From Alphaproteobacteria bacterium (lineage in GTDB: Bacteria; Pseudomonadota; Alphaproteobacteria; Caulobacterales; Parvularculaceae), in assembly GCA_016125425.1 (NCBI GenBank), contig WGLT01000003.1, forward strand, positions 124,001-188,000: 64,000 nucleotides of DNA, given 5' to 3'. Of the stretch, positions 39,754 to 49,657 are shown piece after piece; within the stretch, counting starts at the first letter, position 1, and each line of letters opens with the position of its first letter. The translations under genes were made by a program, and so were the position numbers. The notes under the pieces are model-generated. The model worked only from the letters and a program-made list of their open reading frames with translations, searched no databases and had not been told where the DNA came from.

Positions 39754-42700
39754 ATGAAATTCAAAGCTTTACTCGCCGCCGGCACGGCGGCTTTCGCCGT
39801 CGCTGCGGCGATTTCCACAGTTGCGACGCCGGTCATGGCGCAGCAGACGGACGCGTCGCTGCGCGGGTCGGTCGTTGACGGGCAGGGGGCGCCGATTGCT
39901 GGCGCGAAAATCACGATTACGCACGTTCCGTCGAACACGACGGCGACCGCGACGACCTCCGGTCAGGGGGCGTTTTACAAGAGCGGTCTTCGCGTCGGCG
40001 GCCCTTACACGATCACCATCACGGCGCCCGGCTATCAGGCCAGCACCGTTGAGAATGTGTATCTATCGCCCACGGATACGCGATTCCTCAACATCAACAT
40101 GGCGACGCTCGCCGCCAGCGATTCGGTCATGGTTGTCGGCCAGCGGCCGACCCGGCTCGATCTTAACAATGGGGCGGGTTCCTCTTTCGACCGCGAGGCT
40201 ATCGCCAATCAGCCGTCGGTGCGCCGTGATCTCACCGATACGCTTACGCGCGACCCGCTCGTCAACAGTCTCTCCAGCGATGTGGGGGTCGTGTCGATCG
40301 CCGGCGTGAATCCGCGCTACAATGCGTTGGCCATAGACGGCGTCCTTCAGCAAGACGACTTCGGCCTGAGCCAGTCGCTCTATCCGACGTCGCGCTCACC
40401 GATTTCGCTTGATGCGGTTCAGGCCGCTTCAGTTGTCGCTTCGGACTATACGGTCGAGGCTTCGGGGTTCCAGGGCGGCCTCGTCAACGTCGTTACGAAG
40501 TCGGGTACGAACGATCTGACCGGTTCGGCCTATTGGTACCGTTCCGGCCAGAATTTCCTCGGCGAATTGTCGAACGGCGTCAAAGTTCCGGCGCCCGACT
40601 TCAAGGAGCGCGAGTTCGGCGGCACGCTCGGCGGTCCCATCATCAAGGACAAGCTCTTCTTCTTCCTGAGCTATGAGAATTTCAAGACAGGATCGCCGGT
40701 CAATTTCGCTGGGGCCGATCAGTCAAACCACATTACGGACAGCGCAGGTTTCTTCAACCAGCTGAATTCCGACATCCTTGCCGGTACGGGCTTCGATGCG
40801 GGCGGACGTCCGCTTTCGACATCGCTGCCCGAAACCAGCAAGCGCTGGCTAGGCAAGATTGACTGGAATATCAACGATCAGCACCGCCTCGAGGCGACCT
40901 ATCAGCGTACGCGCGAAACAGGCACCAGCGTTTCTTCAACCAGCTTCGTTTCGGCCTGGTATGACACGCCGCAGAAGATCGACGCCTATTCAGGCGCGCT
41001 CTATTCTGATTGGACCGCCAATTTCTCGACAACGATCCGCGGCGGCTACAAGGAATATTCCAAAGGGCAGATCTGCCGCGCCGGCAGCGATATGGGCGAG
41101 ATCCAGATGCGTTTCAATACGCAGGATCTGGCGGCCATCCCGGCTTATTCCAGCCTTGTCGACGGAGCCGATTACGATTTGACGCTCATCGCCGGCTGCG
41201 ACCGTTTCCGCCATGGCAATACGTTCTCTGACAGCCGCCTGCAAATGTTTGCTTCAGGCGATTACACTTGGGGCGATCACGTTTCGACCTTCGGCGGCGA
41301 GTATGAGCACTACAAGCTCGACAACCTGTTTCTTTCGGACTCGAACGGCACGTTCATCTACAACGATCTCAATTCGCTGCTGACGGGGGACAATGTCGAC
41401 GTTGCCTACCGCAATGTCATCACGAACAATAAATCCGATGCTGCGGCCAAATGGGGCTACAGCAAAATGTCGCTCTTCCTGCAGGACGAGTGGCAGGTCT
41501 TGCCGGAGCTTACGGTCAACGCCGGCGTTCGCTATGAGCGTTATTTCCAGAGCGACTTGCCGCCTGAGCGGCAGGACTTCATGGCGGCCTATGGTTTCTC
41601 TAACCAGAGCAATCTTGACGGCGTCGACATCATCCAGCCGCGTATCGGATTCCGTTATCAGCCCTATAGCCGCACGACGGTCACAGGAGGTTTCGGCCTC
41701 TTTTCAGGCGGCAATCCGCAAGTCTGGATTTCCAACGCATTCCAGCCGCAGATTTTCAGCGTCTCGGCGTATGGTCTTAACGGCGTCAATCCCGCAGTTA
41801 TTCCTCAGTCGTTGATTGACGCTGTGGCGGCTTCCGATCCGACGACGCCGACCTTTATTGATACAATATCGCCGAACTTCAAAATCCCGTCACAGTGGAA
41901 AGGCTCCTTGCGGCTCACCCAGGGTTTCGATCTAGACTTCGACGGGTTTGATCTCGGAACGGACTACCAAATCACCGTTCAATACCTCTATACGAAGATC
42001 AAACAGGACTTTGTATGGAGAAACCTTGCCCAGACAAATCTGGGGCTTCCGATCGGCGTAGCGCCGGATGGGCGTCCGATTTACGCCGATTTGCAGGACC
42101 TTGGCATTCATAACGCGATCGAACTTGGCAACATCAAGGGCGGCCGCAGCCACGTCTTCAGCGTCGAGCTCGCCAAGCGCTATGAAAACGGCCTCGATTT
42201 TGATCTGTCTTATGCGTATCAGGACGTAACGAGCGCGACGGAGGGCACTTCATCGCGCGGCGTTTCCAACTGGCGGTCGCTCGTCACCTCCAACCGCAAT
42301 GAGACGATTGTCGGAACGGCGCCCTATGAAACCAAGCACGCATTCAATGTGAATCTTGGTTATGAGCATGAGTTCTTCAAGAATTTGAAGACGCGCTTCA
42401 ATCTGTCGGGCACGATCACGTCGGGTCAGCCTTTCAGCTATGTGTTCAATGTTGACTCCGGCAACGCCCTGTTCGGCAGAGCCGGCGACTTTGAATCGCC
42501 TTATGATAATGATCTGCTCTACATCCCGACCATGTCGTCCGGCGCCTCGACCGACCCCGCTGTCGTCTTCGCGTCCGGCTTTGACGGCGCGGGCTTCGAA
42601 AACTTCATCAAGGCCCATGGCGTAAAAGAGGGCAAAATCTTCTCGAAGAACAGCGTGCGCGGTCCTTGGGATCAATTGTGGAACTTCCGCTTCGAGCAGG

Positions 42701-43056
42701 ATCTTCCCTTTGTCGGTGACTTTGGCGTCAAAGCGCTTCAAGGCAACCGGATGAAGTTCGTTGTCGACATCTTCAACGTCGCCAATCTCTTCAACGACAA
42801 GTGGGGCGCGCGTTATTTCGCGCCAAGCTTTGATACCCAGGGTATCGTAAAAGCTGACCTCGTGTCCGCCGCGGATGTGGCGTCGCTTGGGGTCGACGCT
42901 GCGCCGGCGCTCACCGGCAATGCGCCTGCGACGACCTGCGTCAATCAGGGCGATTGCGTTTATCGGTTTAAGTCATTCGACAAGCAGCCGTCGGGTTATG
43001 CGAGCCTTGCTTCGTCCGTTTACAAGATCCGGATCGGGCTGCGTTACGAGTTCTGA
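39754..43056 (+). CDS. TonB-dependent receptor with N-terminal carboxypeptidase-regulatory-like domain (Oar-like)
   Basis: Signal peptide; SLRGSVVDGQGAPIAGAKITITH; plug YNALAIDGVLQQDDFGLSQSLYP, GGLVNVVTKSGTND; C-terminal IRIGLRYEF. Confidence 0.92.
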   Translation: MKFKALLAAGTAAFAVAAAISTVATPVMAQQTDASLRGSVVDGQGAPIAGAKITITHVPSNTTATATTSGQGAFYKSGLRVGGPYTITITAPGYQASTVENVYLSPTDTRFLNINMATLAASDSVMVVGQRPTRLDLNNGAGSSFDREAIANQPSVRRDLTDTLTRDPLVNSLSSDVGVVSIAGVNPRYNALAIDGVLQQDDFGLSQSLYPTSRSPISLDAVQAASVVASDYTVEASGFQGGLVNVVTKSGTNDLTGSAYWYRSGQNFLGELSNGVKVPAPDFKEREFGGTLGGPIIKDKLFFFLSYENFKTGSPVNFAGADQSNHITDSAGFFNQLNSDILAGTGFDAGGRPLSTSLPETSKRWLGKIDWNINDQHRLEATYQRTRETGTSVSSTSFVSAWYDTPQKIDAYSGALYSDWTANFSTTIRGGYKEYSKGQICRAGSDMGEIQMRFNTQDLAAIPAYSSLVDGADYDLTLIAGCDRFRHGNTFSDSRLQMFASGDYTWGDHVSTFGGEYEHYKLDNLFLSDSNGTFIYNDLNSLLTGDNVDVAYRNVITNNKSDAAAKWGYSKMSLFLQDEWQVLPELTVNAGVRYERYFQSDLPPERQDFMAAYGFSNQSNLDGVDIIQPRIGFRYQPYSRTTVTGGFGLFSGGNPQVWISNAFQPQIFSVSAYGLNGVNPAVIPQSLIDAVAASDPTTPTFIDTISPNFKIPSQWKGSLRLTQGFDLDFDGFDLGTDYQITVQYLYTKIKQDFVWRNLAQTNLGLPIGVAPDGRPIYADLQDLGIHNAIELGNIKGGRSHVFSVELAKRYENGLDFDLSYAYQDVTSATEGTSSRGVSNWRSLVTSNRNETIVGTAPYETKHAFNVNLGYEHEFFKNLKTRFNLSGTITSGQPFSYVFNVDSGNALFGRAGDFESPYDNDLLYIPTMSSGASTDPAVVFASGFDGAGFENFIKAHGVKEGKIFSKNSVRGPWDQLWNFRFEQDLPFVGDFGVKALQGNRMKFVVDIFNVANLFNDKWGARYFAPSFDTQGIVKADLVSAADVASLGVDAAPALTGNAPATTCVNQGDCVYRFKSFDKQPSGYASLASSVYKIRIGLRYEF

Positions 43057-43084
43057 TCCAGATACTCCCTCCCAAGCGAGTGCG

Positions 43085-43110
43085 AAGGGCGGCCGAAAGG
43101 CCGCCCTTTT
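43085..43110 (+). terminator. Intrinsic terminator after the TonB-dependent receptor
   Basis: AAGGGCGGCC-GAAA-GGCCGCCCTT followed by TT; perfect 10-bp stem with GNRA-type loop. Confidence 0.85.
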
Positions 43111-43142
43111 CATCGGGCGTGCGACCCGAGTTGAGAAGTGAG

Positions 43143-44141
43143 TTAATGGAGAGACGCTTCGGGCCGGTCGCTCGGAACCGGTTCGCCCGCCGATTGCAGC
43201 GGTCGGAGAGACAACGGTGCGTCATCGCGTTTGAAGATCGCAACCAGACCAACGATATCAGCGCCCCGATCGCGGCGGAGGACGGTTTCTTCAATGGTTA
43301 CGATGCGGAGGCGGGCGGCTTCGGCGAGCCGGCGAAGATAGTCTTCGCTGTGGGCGAAACGCAGCGATTCTCGAATCCGCCAGTCTTGTCGCTCTTCCTT
43401 CTCAACGGTGAATGCGCAATAACCTCCCGGCGATAGTCGGTTTGCGATAAGCGATATGATCCTCGACAAGTCGCCGATGTAAGAGAAGACGTCCGCCGCC
43501 AAAATGAGGTCGAAAGCTTCGCCCGGCGCGACAAGGTGATCGGCGAGGTCGCCTGTGAACAGCGCATCGTACACGCCCTTGTCACGCGCTTGCTCGGCCA
43601 TCCCGGATGAAAGATCAACACCTTCGAGATAGGCGATGTCGAGTCGCAGCGCTTCGCCGGCGAGGCCCGTTCCGCACCCGAGATCGAGGGCGCGCGAAAA
43701 CCGTTTTGGCTCCCGGGGCGGTATGACGGCGCGCAGGCGCGAGGCGATTGCGCTCGGCGCGGAATAGCCGAGACGCTCGATGAGCGCGGCGTCAAATTCC
43801 GGCGCATAGGCGTCGAAAAGAGCGGTCACATAAGCGGGCGGCGCCGAATCGATCGTGACGGCTGCGTCAAGCGTCGCAAGCTCAAGACTCGCGCCCCCTT
43901 CGTCCTTGGGATCGAGCCGAAGGCTTTCGCGGAAGGCCGCCGCCGCCCCCGCTGGATCGAAGGCGGCGCGTCTCGCCCGCCCTAGCGCTAACCACCCGGC
44001 GGCCCACTGCGGCGCGCGTTCGAGCGCCTGCTCGAAAAGGTCGACGGCGGCCGTAGCGTCGCCGGCGTGAAAAAGGTCAAGCGCGTAAGCGTAGCGACGG
44101 TCGGCGATCAGATCGCCTGAAGAGCGGAGGGGGCGACGCAT
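43143..44141 (-). CDS. TPR-containing class I SAM-dependent methyltransferase
   Basis: TPR-like ALDLFHAGDATAAVDLFEQALERAPQWAAGWLALGRARR; ALDLGCGTGLAGEALR, DLILAADVFSYIGDL; start chosen at ATG 44141. Confidence 0.85.
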   Translation of the reverse strand: MRRPLRSSGDLIADRRYAYALDLFHAGDATAAVDLFEQALERAPQWAAGWLALGRARRAAFDPAGAAAAFRESLRLDPKDEGGASLELATLDAAVTIDSAPPAYVTALFDAYAPEFDAALIERLGYSAPSAIASRLRAVIPPREPKRFSRALDLGCGTGLAGEALRLDIAYLEGVDLSSGMAEQARDKGVYDALFTGDLADHLVAPGEAFDLILAADVFSYIGDLSRIISLIANRLSPGGYCAFTVEKEERQDWRIRESLRFAHSEDYLRRLAEAARLRIVTIEETVLRRDRGADIVGLVAIFKRDDAPLSLRPLQSAGEPVPSDRPEASLH

Positions 44142-44251
44142 GAACCAATCGGACTGGACTGCGGCGCGGGGAATTGCGGCAGGCGAAGCGGAATTGCAAG
44201 CGCTTTTTTGCAAAGGTCCCGGCCATCGGCGGCCGAACCGTGCGCGGGCAG

Positions 44252-45802
44252 TTAGCTCGACTCGGCGAGGAAGGAGAGCTGGGTGATGATCGCGTTGCGA
44301 TCCGCCTCGGTCTGGTCGACCAGCCGCGTCGGATATTCGCCGGTGAAACAATGATCCGTAAAAGCCGGCGCCGACGCATCCCGGGGGCCCTTGTCAATCG
44401 CCTTATAGAGGCCGTCGACGGACAAGAAAGCGAGGCTGTCGACGCCGATTTCGGCGCGCATTTCCTCGAGGGTCAGATTGGCGGCGATAAGCTCATCATA
44501 GGACGGCGTATTGATGCCGTAGAAATCCGGATGCAGAATTGGCGGGCAGGCGACCCGCATATGCACTTCCCTGGCGCCTGCGCTGCGAAGCATGGTCGTA
44601 ATTTTGCGGGACGTCGTTCCCCGGACGATTGAGTCATCGATCAGGACAACCCGCTTGCCTTCTATGAGCGCGGAATTGGGCGCATGTTTCCGTGCGACTC
44701 CCGCCTCGCGGATTTTCTGCTGCGGTTCAATGAAAGTCCGCCCCACAAAGTGGCTTCGTATGAGCGCCATTTCGTATGGTAATTTTGCGGCCTGCGCGTA
44801 TCCGATCGCGGCCGGAACGCCCGAATCCGGTATCGGGGACACGAGGTCCGCTTCGCATGGCGCTTCCAGCGCAAGCTGTTCGCCCAGCCTCTTACGAACA
44901 TTGTAGACGCTCATTCCATCCACAATGGAATTCGGTTTTGCGAAGTAGATCAGCTCAAAAATGCAAAGCCTTGCACGAGGCGGCAGAGGGAAAACCTGTC
45001 GGCTTTCGACGCGCCCGTCCGCAGTGCAAATGACGACTTCGCCCGGCGCAACGTCGCGGACGAATTTTGCGCCTATCAAATCCAGCGCGCAGGTTTCTGA
45101 GGCGAGAATTGGAACGCCCTGTAAATCTCCCAGGATCAGCGGCCGGATTCCGACGGGATCACGCGCGCCGATCAGAACATGCGGCGTCAGCACCGTCAGC
45201 GCATATGCGCCCTCGACCTGCTTCAATGCGTCGACAAGTTTATCGATGATCGAGACTTTTCGGGAGCGGGCTGTGAGCTGCAGAAACAGTTCGGAATCGG
45301 AGGTCGACTGAAAGATGCATCCGTCCCGAATGAGCTCGCTGCGAAGTTTCAGAGAATTGGTGAGGTTGCCATTGTGGGCGATGGCGATTCCGAAGCGATC
45401 GAGATCGGCATAGAGCGGCTGCACATTGCGAAGCACAGTCTCGCCTTGCGTCGAATAACGCGTATGGCCGATCGCAGCCTCGCCCGTCAGGCGGCCGAGC
45501 GTGTCGGCGTCGGAGAAATGATCGGAAACCAGCCCGAGATGGCGTTCGGAATGGAATACCTTTGTGCCGGTTTCGCAACTCGTGATACCGGCCGCTTCCT
45601 GTCCGCGATGCTGTAGGGCGTGCAATCCGAGCGCGGTTAACGTCGCAGCGTCGCTCGTCCCGATAATTCCGAAGACGCCGCATTCTTCAATCAAGAGATC
45701 GCCGTCATGCTTCGGCGAAATTTCGAACGCCCGTTTAGCCACCGAGGCGCGAACGCCTTCAAGATAGGCGGCCGTCTCCCGAATCGAATCCCTTGCAGTC
45801 AC
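44252..45802 (-). CDS. purF: Amidophosphoribosyltransferase
   Basis: ECGVFGIIG, LHALQHRGQEAAGI, RYSTQGE, VVLIDDSIVRGTTSRKI. Confidence 0.97.
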   Translation of the reverse strand: MTARDSIRETAAYLEGVRASVAKRAFEISPKHDGDLLIEECGVFGIIGTSDAATLTALGLHALQHRGQEAAGITSCETGTKVFHSERHLGLVSDHFSDADTLGRLTGEAAIGHTRYSTQGETVLRNVQPLYADLDRFGIAIAHNGNLTNSLKLRSELIRDGCIFQSTSDSELFLQLTARSRKVSIIDKLVDALKQVEGAYALTVLTPHVLIGARDPVGIRPLILGDLQGVPILASETCALDLIGAKFVRDVAPGEVVICTADGRVESRQVFPLPPRARLCIFELIYFAKPNSIVDGMSVYNVRKRLGEQLALEAPCEADLVSPIPDSGVPAAIGYAQAAKLPYEMALIRSHFVGRTFIEPQQKIREAGVARKHAPNSALIEGKRVVLIDDSIVRGTTSRKITTMLRSAGAREVHMRVACPPILHPDFYGINTPSYDELIAANLTLEEMRAEIGVDSLAFLSVDGLYKAIDKGPRDASAPAFTDHCFTGEYPTRLVDQTEADRNAIITQLSFLAESS

Positions 45803-46500
45803 TGCGGGTCGCTTTCTTTGATCATGTCCGCTATCGGGTCGGGCGAGGATTTTTTAGCGCCGGATTCCAGGGCTCGTTCGGTCCTTGAGCTCTTGGGCGC
45901 GCTGGGGTCGTTTGTGGTCACGGTCGTCACGATTTCGGCGAGCGCAGCCCGCTCGCCTCGGTCATAGCCCAGCGCCGCCGCGTCCTTCTCGCTCTTGGGC
46001 GAGGCTTCTTCCTCCTCGGGCGCCAGGCGCGTCGACGGCGGAGCCAATTTCTCGAAAGCGCGCGCCATCGCCTGGACGGCCGGGAGGGTCAGCGCATGGG
46101 TTACCGCCGCCGGCCGCCTGTCTTCGCCCAAATAGTAGCTATACGCCACGAAGCCAAGGGCGACGAGCACGAGGCCCCGCGCCAGCCCGAATGCAGCGCC
46201 TGCGATTCTGTCTATCCGGGCGACGCCGCCCGATAGGTCGAGTTTGGCGAGCGCGATATGCAACAGAAAGTAAAATCCGATGAAGCTAGTGAGGCCGATT
46301 GCGCCAGCCAAGGCGGCAGTCGCCAGGAACGAGCCTTCCGCCCCCACCAGCGCCCGAACCGGGCCGACCAGCCCAAAGGCGAGACCTGCGGCCGCCGCCA
46401 GGGCGACGAGGGTTCCGATCTCGCGAAATGCGCCCCGAATGACGGCGAAAAGGATAGAGAGGCCGATAACGGCGAAAACCGAAAAATCGAACCAAGTCAT
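45799..46500 (-). CDS. cvpA: CvpA family protein
   Basis: MTWFDFSVFAVIGLSILFAVIRGAFREIGTLVALAAA; 4-nt overlap with purF. Confidence 0.9.
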   Translation of the reverse strand: MTWFDFSVFAVIGLSILFAVIRGAFREIGTLVALAAAAGLAFGLVGPVRALVGAEGSFLATAALAGAIGLTSFIGFYFLLHIALAKLDLSGGVARIDRIAGAAFGLARGLVLVALGFVAYSYYLGEDRRPAAVTHALTLPAVQAMARAFEKLAPPSTRLAPEEEEASPKSEKDAAALGYDRGERAALAEIVTTVTTNDPSAPKSSRTERALESGAKKSSPDPIADMIKESDPQ

Positions 46501-46606
46501 GGAAGCCCTTTCAGGGCGCCGTTTGCGCGCAAAGCCGAACCGCCTTCCCCCAAGGCCGATCTCTACAGCCGAACGCCGCGCCGCTCAACGAGCGATGTGG
46601 GGAAAA

Positions 46607-47974
46607 TCAGCCCAAAGCGCCGGTTTTCTTGGTCCAGGCGACCAGATCGGCGAGAACCGCGGCCGGCTCCAGCATAATTCCGCTCGCATCAGCGCCGGCC
46701 GGTGCGAGCGCGCCGGAAAATCCCAATTTGGCCGCCTCTTTGATCCGGGTGTCCGTTTGGTTCACAGGGCGCACCGCGCCGGAGAGGGCGACCTCGCCAA
46801 ACACGACCCAGTCCGAGGGAAGCGGGATGTCAAACAGCGACGAGCAAAGCGCCGCGGCTGCGGCCAGATCGGCGGCGGGCTCGTAGATCCGCATGCCGCC
46901 AGCGACGTTCAGAAAGACATCGTGCCGACTGAAATCGAGGCCGCAGCGCGCATCAAGCACGGCGAGGAGCATCGACAGCCGCGCAGCATCCCAGCCAACC
47001 ACCGAGCGCCTTGGCGCCGCCAGAGAAGAAGCTGAGACAAGCGCCTGAATTTCGATGAGAACAGGTCGCGTTCCTTCAATTCCTGCGAAGACGGCTGCGC
47101 CGGAAACCGGTTCTCGTCCCTCAGACAAGAACAGCTCTGACGGGTTCGATACTTCTCTCAAACCCGCACCCGTCATTTCGAATACGCCAATCTCGTAAGC
47201 GGCGCCGAAGCGGTTCTTTACGGCGCGGAGAAGACGGAAATCCCGGCCCTGCTCGCTTTCGAAATAGAGCACCGTGTCGACCATATGCTCAACGACTCGG
47301 GGCCCCGCGATTTGCCCGTCCTTGGTGACATGCCCGACGAGAAACATGACCGCGCCCGAAGATTTGGCGAACCGGATCAGTTCCTGAGCGCAAGCCCGCA
47401 CTTGGGTCACCGTGCCGGGCGCGGCGGGCAGGGCGTCCGACCAAAGGGTCTGGATCGAATCGATGATAACGACATCGGGCCGCTCAGTTTTCAGAGTCGC
47501 GAGGATGTCGCGCAGCGCTGTCCCGGACGCGAGATGGACAGGCGCGTCCGAAAGGCCCAGCCGCTGCGCTCGCAGGCGAATCTGGGCCGTCGCTTCTTCG
47601 CCGGAGATATAGGCGACAGACTGCCCGCCCAATGCGAGGCCTGCGGCGACCTGGAGAAGCAAGGTCGATTTGCCCACGCCAGGATCGCCGCCGATGAGCA
47701 AGGCCGATCCCGGTACCAAGCCGCCGCCGCAAGCGCGGTCGAACTCGGCGTTTCCGGTCAGAAATCGGGGTTCGAATTCGCCGCCGCCTTTGAGCGTTGT
47801 GAATTCGATCGCTTTCCCCTTGCCGGTCCTGGTCGAAAGCGACCCCGGCGGGCCTGATTCGCTCGTTTCGAGGGCAATCGAATTCCATTCGCCGCATGCG
47901 TCGCAGCGCCCGACCCACTTACTGTAGACGGCGCCGCAAGACTGGCAGACATAGGTATCGGAAACGCGCGCCAA
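46607..47974 (-). CDS. radA: DNA repair protein RadA
   Basis: YVCQSCGAVYSKWVGRCDACGEWNS zinc motif, LIGGDPGVGKSTLLLQVA, YISGEEATAQIRLRAQRLG, KNRFGAAYEIGVFEM; TTG start at 47974 is a guess within an ORF open to 48106. Confidence 0.94.
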   Translation of the reverse strand: MARVSDTYVCQSCGAVYSKWVGRCDACGEWNSIALETSESGPPGSLSTRTGKGKAIEFTTLKGGGEFEPRFLTGNAEFDRACGGGLVPGSALLIGGDPGVGKSTLLLQVAAGLALGGQSVAYISGEEATAQIRLRAQRLGLSDAPVHLASGTALRDILATLKTERPDVVIIDSIQTLWSDALPAAPGTVTQVRACAQELIRFAKSSGAVMFLVGHVTKDGQIAGPRVVEHMVDTVLYFESEQGRDFRLLRAVKNRFGAAYEIGVFEMTGAGLREVSNPSELFLSEGREPVSGAAVFAGIEGTRPVLIEIQALVSASSLAAPRRSVVGWDAARLSMLLAVLDARCGLDFSRHDVFLNVAGGMRIYEPAADLAAAAALCSSLFDIPLPSDWVVFGEVALSGAVRPVNQTDTRIKEAAKLGFSGALAPAGADASGIMLEPAAVLADLVAWTKKTGALG

Positions 47975-48129
47975 ATTTGTCTCTACTTCTATCGGTTCTA
48001 TTCGCTGGGTCCGGAGCTCGCTAGTGAGCGCTGCGGTGATTGGCCTACGTTTAAAACAACCTTCCGGGCTGACCGGCCGCTGCGCGCGGCGATATAGTAA
48101 GGGCAATAATTGATTCTTTTAATCATCTC

Positions 48130-48612
48130 TTAGCGGGCCAGCCATCCGCCGCCGAATTGGCTCGAAATGATCAAGCCGATGGAAAAACTCCAGAGAACAA
48201 GTATCAATGATGCGAATAGCGAGAAACAAGCTAACGCCCGATAGTTTTCGGCAATATCGAATGGGTCAAGAGAAGTTCCAGCGATCGCGCTTGCAAGAAT
48301 GGCGGCGGCAAAAAATCCGCTAAAGAATATCAGCGCCCCAACAATAGCGCCAAGCAAGATAAGGCAGACCCTTTGCAGCGCTGACGTCACGCCTACGCGG
48401 ACAGCGACGCCCCAACTTCCGCAGAAGCCAACCGTGGCCGCCATGAACGGGATAAACAAGAACATGCCAGTTCGCTCTGGATCCGCGCGAAGATCAATAT
48501 TCTTGGCGAGAAGCAACAAAAGCTCGAGAGCGATAATTGCAACGAGGATAAGGAGAGCTGTGCCACGGAAGACAGTTCGTCGAAAGGCGGCCCAATCGAT
48601 CTTCTCGGTCAT
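48130..48612 (-). CDS. Hypothetical multi-TM membrane protein
   Basis: 160 aa with four hydrophobic segments; no family recognised. Confidence 0.65.
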   Translation of the reverse strand: MTEKIDWAAFRRTVFRGTALLILVAIIALELLLLLAKNIDLRADPERTGMFLFIPFMAATVGFCGSWGVAVRVGVTSALQRVCLILLGAIVGALIFFSGFFAAAILASAIAGTSLDPFDIAENYRALACFSLFASLILVLWSFSIGLIISSQFGGGWLAR

Positions 48613-48632
48613 GATCGCGCGCTCCGCTAGGG

Positions 48633-49643
48633 TTAACTCGCCTTCTTCGTCCAGACGCTGGCGCGACGGAGGGCGTCGGCGACTTTGCCGGTGCGTTCGC
48701 CCTTGGTTGGATGGTGCTCCCAGAAACTCTGGTCGAAGGAAGCCGGCGCAGGGGCGCGATAGATCACCCCGATGGCCATCGGGAATGCCGGATGCGGCAT
48801 GGTGATCAGCAGTTGCGCAAGCGTCGGGTTCGTTTCGTCGTGGACGAGGATCTCGGACTCCGGAACGCCTCCATCGCCAACGGCGACGACCTCAAGCGCG
48901 AATGATTTGTGGTTGAACCGGACGCCTTTCGTCCCCTTGGCGAAGAGGAGCGGCTTGCCGTGCTCGACGCGGAGCTGGTGTTCATCGGCGACCTTCTTTT
49001 CGGTGAAGTCCGAAAACACGTCCTTGTTATAAACGATGCAGTTCTGAAAGATTTCGACAAACGCCGCCCCCTTGAAGGCGCGCGCCGCCTTGAGCGTTTC
49101 CGGAAGGTTTTTGGCGTCCGTGTCGACGCCGCGCGCGATGAAGCGCGCGCCGGCGCCGAGTGCGAAGGCGCACGGGTTAACCGGCGTGTCGACCGATCCT
49201 TTGGGCGAGGAAGGCGAACGCGTGCCGACGCGGCTCGTCGGCGAGTATTGTCCCTTTGTGAGGCCGTAAATCTCGTTGTTAAAGAGCATGATCTGCAGAT
49301 CGACGTTACGCCGCAGAACATGCAGGAGGTGATTGCCGCCGATGGAGAGACCGTCGCCGTCGCCGGTGACGACCCACACGTCAAGGTCAGGATTGGCGAG
49401 CTTTAGTCCTGTCGCAAAAGCCGGCGCGCGCCCATGGATCGTGTGGAATCCATAGGCGTTCATGTAATAGGGAAACCGGGACGAACAGCCGATGCCGGAT
49501 ATGAAGGCGGTCTTATCCGGATCGGCGCCGATATCGGCGAGTGTCTTTTGTACAGCTTTCAAGATGGCATAATCGCCGCAGCCGGGGCACCAGCGCACTT
49601 CCTGATCGGTTGCGAAATCCTTAGGCGAAAGGGGGGCGTTCAT
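48633..49643 (-). CDS. korB: 2-oxoacid:ferredoxin oxidoreductase subunit beta (KorB-like)
   Basis: WCPGCGDYAILKAVQKTLA, SGIGCSSRFPYYMNAYGFHTIHGRAPAFATGLKLANPDLDVWVVTGDGDGLSIGGNHLLH, YGLTKGQYSPTS. Confidence 0.93.
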   Translation of the reverse strand: MNAPLSPKDFATDQEVRWCPGCGDYAILKAVQKTLADIGADPDKTAFISGIGCSSRFPYYMNAYGFHTIHGRAPAFATGLKLANPDLDVWVVTGDGDGLSIGGNHLLHVLRRNVDLQIMLFNNEIYGLTKGQYSPTSRVGTRSPSSPKGSVDTPVNPCAFALGAGARFIARGVDTDAKNLPETLKAARAFKGAAFVEIFQNCIVYNKDVFSDFTEKKVADEHQLRVEHGKPLLFAKGTKGVRFNHKSFALEVVAVGDGGVPESEILVHDETNPTLAQLLITMPHPAFPMAIGVIYRAPAPASFDQSFWEHHPTKGERTGKVADALRRASVWTKKAS

Positions 49644-49657
49644 GGTTCTGGTTCTCT

